NCBI GenBank assembly: GCA_002392525.1
Contig: DGHE01000121.1
Span: 1 to 16,365 of the forward strand
Length of the DNA stretch: 16,365 nucleotides
Source of the DNA: Bacteroidales bacterium UBA3856
GTDB taxonomy: Bacteria > Bacteroidota > Bacteroidia > Bacteroidales > UBA932
Direction of reading: 5' to 3'
In this document: in pieces, positions 15,492-16,365 of the stretch
Position numbering within the stretch: position 1 is the stretch's first letter
Layout: every line of letters begins with the position of its first letter
Program-made: the position numbers and the translations under genes
Notes under the pieces: model-generated
Seen by the model: the letters and a program-made list of their open reading frames with translations, nothing else
What the model was told of the DNA's origin: nothing
Database searches by the model: none

Positions 15492-16365
15492 TTAAAAATC
15501 CACCCCGAAAATGAGGGAAACGTCCCACGGCCGGCCCTGTCCGGTGTGCGGGTACAGGCTGCCGCCCAGATAGGAAACCGACACGCCGATGGAAGCGTCG
15601 AAGGGAAGGAAGAGCAAGCGGGCCAGGGAGGCCGACAGGTCGGCCCCGGCGCTCCAGAGGTTGTGTCCTCCGGGAACGCCCATGTAGTCGGCATGGGGCG
15701 TGAGGAGGAAATTCTTGATGTAGGCGATGCCCGGGATGGAGATGTCTCCCACGTAGATGGGGATGCCGTAGTCGGCCGTCACCCGCCACTGCGAGGCGAA
15801 GTTCTGGCCCACGAGGGCCGATGCCCGGCTGCCGAACCCGCGCGGAACAACGCTGGCATAGATGTCTCCGATGAGGGCGTTCCCCAGTTTCTTCTGCCCC
15901 GTGAGGGTCCATTTAAGGCCCTGCGCACGCGTAATGCCCGGCAAATAGCCGTAGGCATATCCGTACAGGTTGGGGGCATAATAGCGGGTGAGGCCGGGGC
16001 GGAAGCCAATTCCGCCTTCCAGGCCGATGCCCCAGCGCGGGTACGCCTGAGAGTCGGCACGCGAAGCCACTACGTAACCGCGGACAGAAGCCGACAGGTG
16101 CTGCATAACAGGGCCGGACAACGTCTCGATGGGAGCCGCCGGCGAACTGAAGGCCGGAATACCGCCGAAGCGGTCTGGACTAAGATAGGTGACAGGAGTG
16201 CTGGAATAGACGTTATTGCTCACCGAATAGCGTACCTGCGGCGTTACCCCGTAATGGATGCCTCCCCTGGAGAAGGTAAGGGGAATATAGGCCCGGGCCG
16301 ATGCGCTCAGAAGCGGACGGTTTTGCTCCATGGCACGCAACTGATAGGTGGTGACATTGCCGATG
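15492..16365 (-). CDS. C-terminal part of an outer-membrane beta-barrel protein, N-terminus beyond right edge
   Basis: About 291 residues are visible and the frame stays open to the right edge, so the start is missing; the internal ATG at 16331 is not the start. The sequence is a series of alternating strands with aromatic ends (LLSASARAYIPLTF, IHYGVTPQVRYSV, QHLSASVRGYVVASRA, WGIGLEGGIGF, WRVTADYGIPIYV, ASIGVSVSYLGG) and finishes with SLIFGVDF, a terminal Phe as in BAM substrates. A Tyr-rich segment (RYYAPNLYGYAYGYLPG) lies in the middle. It resembles the C-terminal barrels attached to WD40/TolB-like or peptidase domains in Bacteroidota, but the domain that would tell is outside the window. 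The stop lies 24 bases before the thyA ATG on the same strand. Confidence 0.65.
   Translation of the reverse strand, partial: IGNVTTYQLRAMEQNRPLLSASARAYIPLTFSRGGIHYGVTPQVRYSVSNNVYSSTPVTYLSPDRFGGIPAFSSPAAPIETLSGPVMQHLSASVRGYVVASRADSQAYPRWGIGLEGGIGFRPGLTRYYAPNLYGYAYGYLPGITRAQGLKWTLTGQKKLGNALIGDIYASVVPRGFGSRASALVGQNFASQWRVTADYGIPIYVGDISIPGIAYIKNFLLTPHADYMGVPGGHNLWSAGADLSASLARLLFLPFDASIGVSVSYLGGSLYPHTGQGRPWDVSLIFGVDF

Larger units (their letters stand above)
301..16303. repeat. Dispersed octamer GGCCGATG / CATCGGCC, 25 copies
   Basis: Hand-located copies on the plus strand (GGCCGATG) start at 301, 1031, 1184, 2762, 3909, 3921, 6613, 8107, 10547, 11827, 12603, 14084, 15816, 16022 and 16296. Copies in the other orientation (CATCGGCC) start at 3828, 3905, 7717, 8221, 8542, 11568, 12159, 14289, 15212 and 15347. 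Flanking bases vary, so the conserved word is the octamer itself. All copies lie in coding DNA. They are read variously as Ala-Asp (GCC GAT), Ile-Gly (ATC GGC), Ser-Ala (TCG GCC) and once Pro-Met. My rough expectation from base composition is about one copy. The function is unknown. Confidence 0.7.

Noticed and set aside
1..16365. Mobile element, CRISPR array, tRNA, rRNA or riboswitch
   Set aside because: I found no transposase or integrase-like proteins, no regularly spaced direct repeats and no cloverleaf or rRNA-like sequence. The intergenic gaps are too short for a riboswitch apart from 5309-5428, which shows only inverted repeats.
1..16365. Intrinsic terminators
   Set aside because: At none of the operon ends did I find a GC-rich hairpin followed by a T-run; the convergent gaps of 21 and 1 bases are too short to hold one outside the genes.

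Overview
This window looks like chromosomal DNA from a GC-rich member of the Bacteroidota, most likely Bacteroidales. The evidence is as follows. Putative -7 boxes of the TAnnTTTG type lie just upstream of several genes, and Shine-Dalgarno sequences are mostly absent. There is a NigD-like lipoprotein, and an ECF sigma factor followed by a membrane-anchored beta-barrel protein. There is also a YfhO-like membrane protein of the Bacteroidota type. I cannot name the genus. Nothing resembles an insertion sequence, prophage, CRISPR array, tRNA or rRNA, and coding density is very high: the longest gap between genes is about 120 bases.

Layout from left to right. (1) 1-2255, minus strand: a GT-B glycosyltransferase overlaps by ATGA with a YfhO-like polytopic membrane protein that runs off the left edge; these look like cell-surface glycan genes. 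(2) 2295-2942, plus strand: a peptide deformylase with a full active site and, unusually, an N-terminal lipoprotein signal. It is divergent from (1), and the two promoters form a perfect inverted repeat. (3) 5308-2964, minus strand: three overlapping genes, NigD-like lipoprotein, ECF sigma factor, then a one-TM protein with a C-terminal outer-membrane-type barrel, probably an envelope-signalling module. (4) 5429-6910, plus strand: a YfbK-type von Willebrand A lipoprotein. (5) 6956-11441, plus strand: mutS, a CPBP membrane protease and galM, separated by 2-base gaps. (6) 15467-11443, minus strand: thyA, folA and two tandem paralogous NSS (SNF-type) sodium-coupled transporters. (7) 16365-15492, minus strand: the C-terminal barrel part of a gene cut by the right edge.

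Most of the gene content is ordinary housekeeping and envelope biology. The most striking signal is at the DNA level: the non-palindromic octamer GGCCGATG (or its complement CATCGGCC) occurs 25 times by hand count in 16.4 kb, roughly thirty times the base-composition expectation. It occurs in both orientations, in several reading frames and in nearly every gene. It behaves like a dispersed chromosomal word comparable with HIP1 or DNA-uptake sequences, and I do not recognise it as a described element. Other points of interest are the lipoprotein deformylase, promoters so close to start codons that mRNAs are probably leaderless, and the sigma factor whose only good start (GTG) lies inside the preceding gene.
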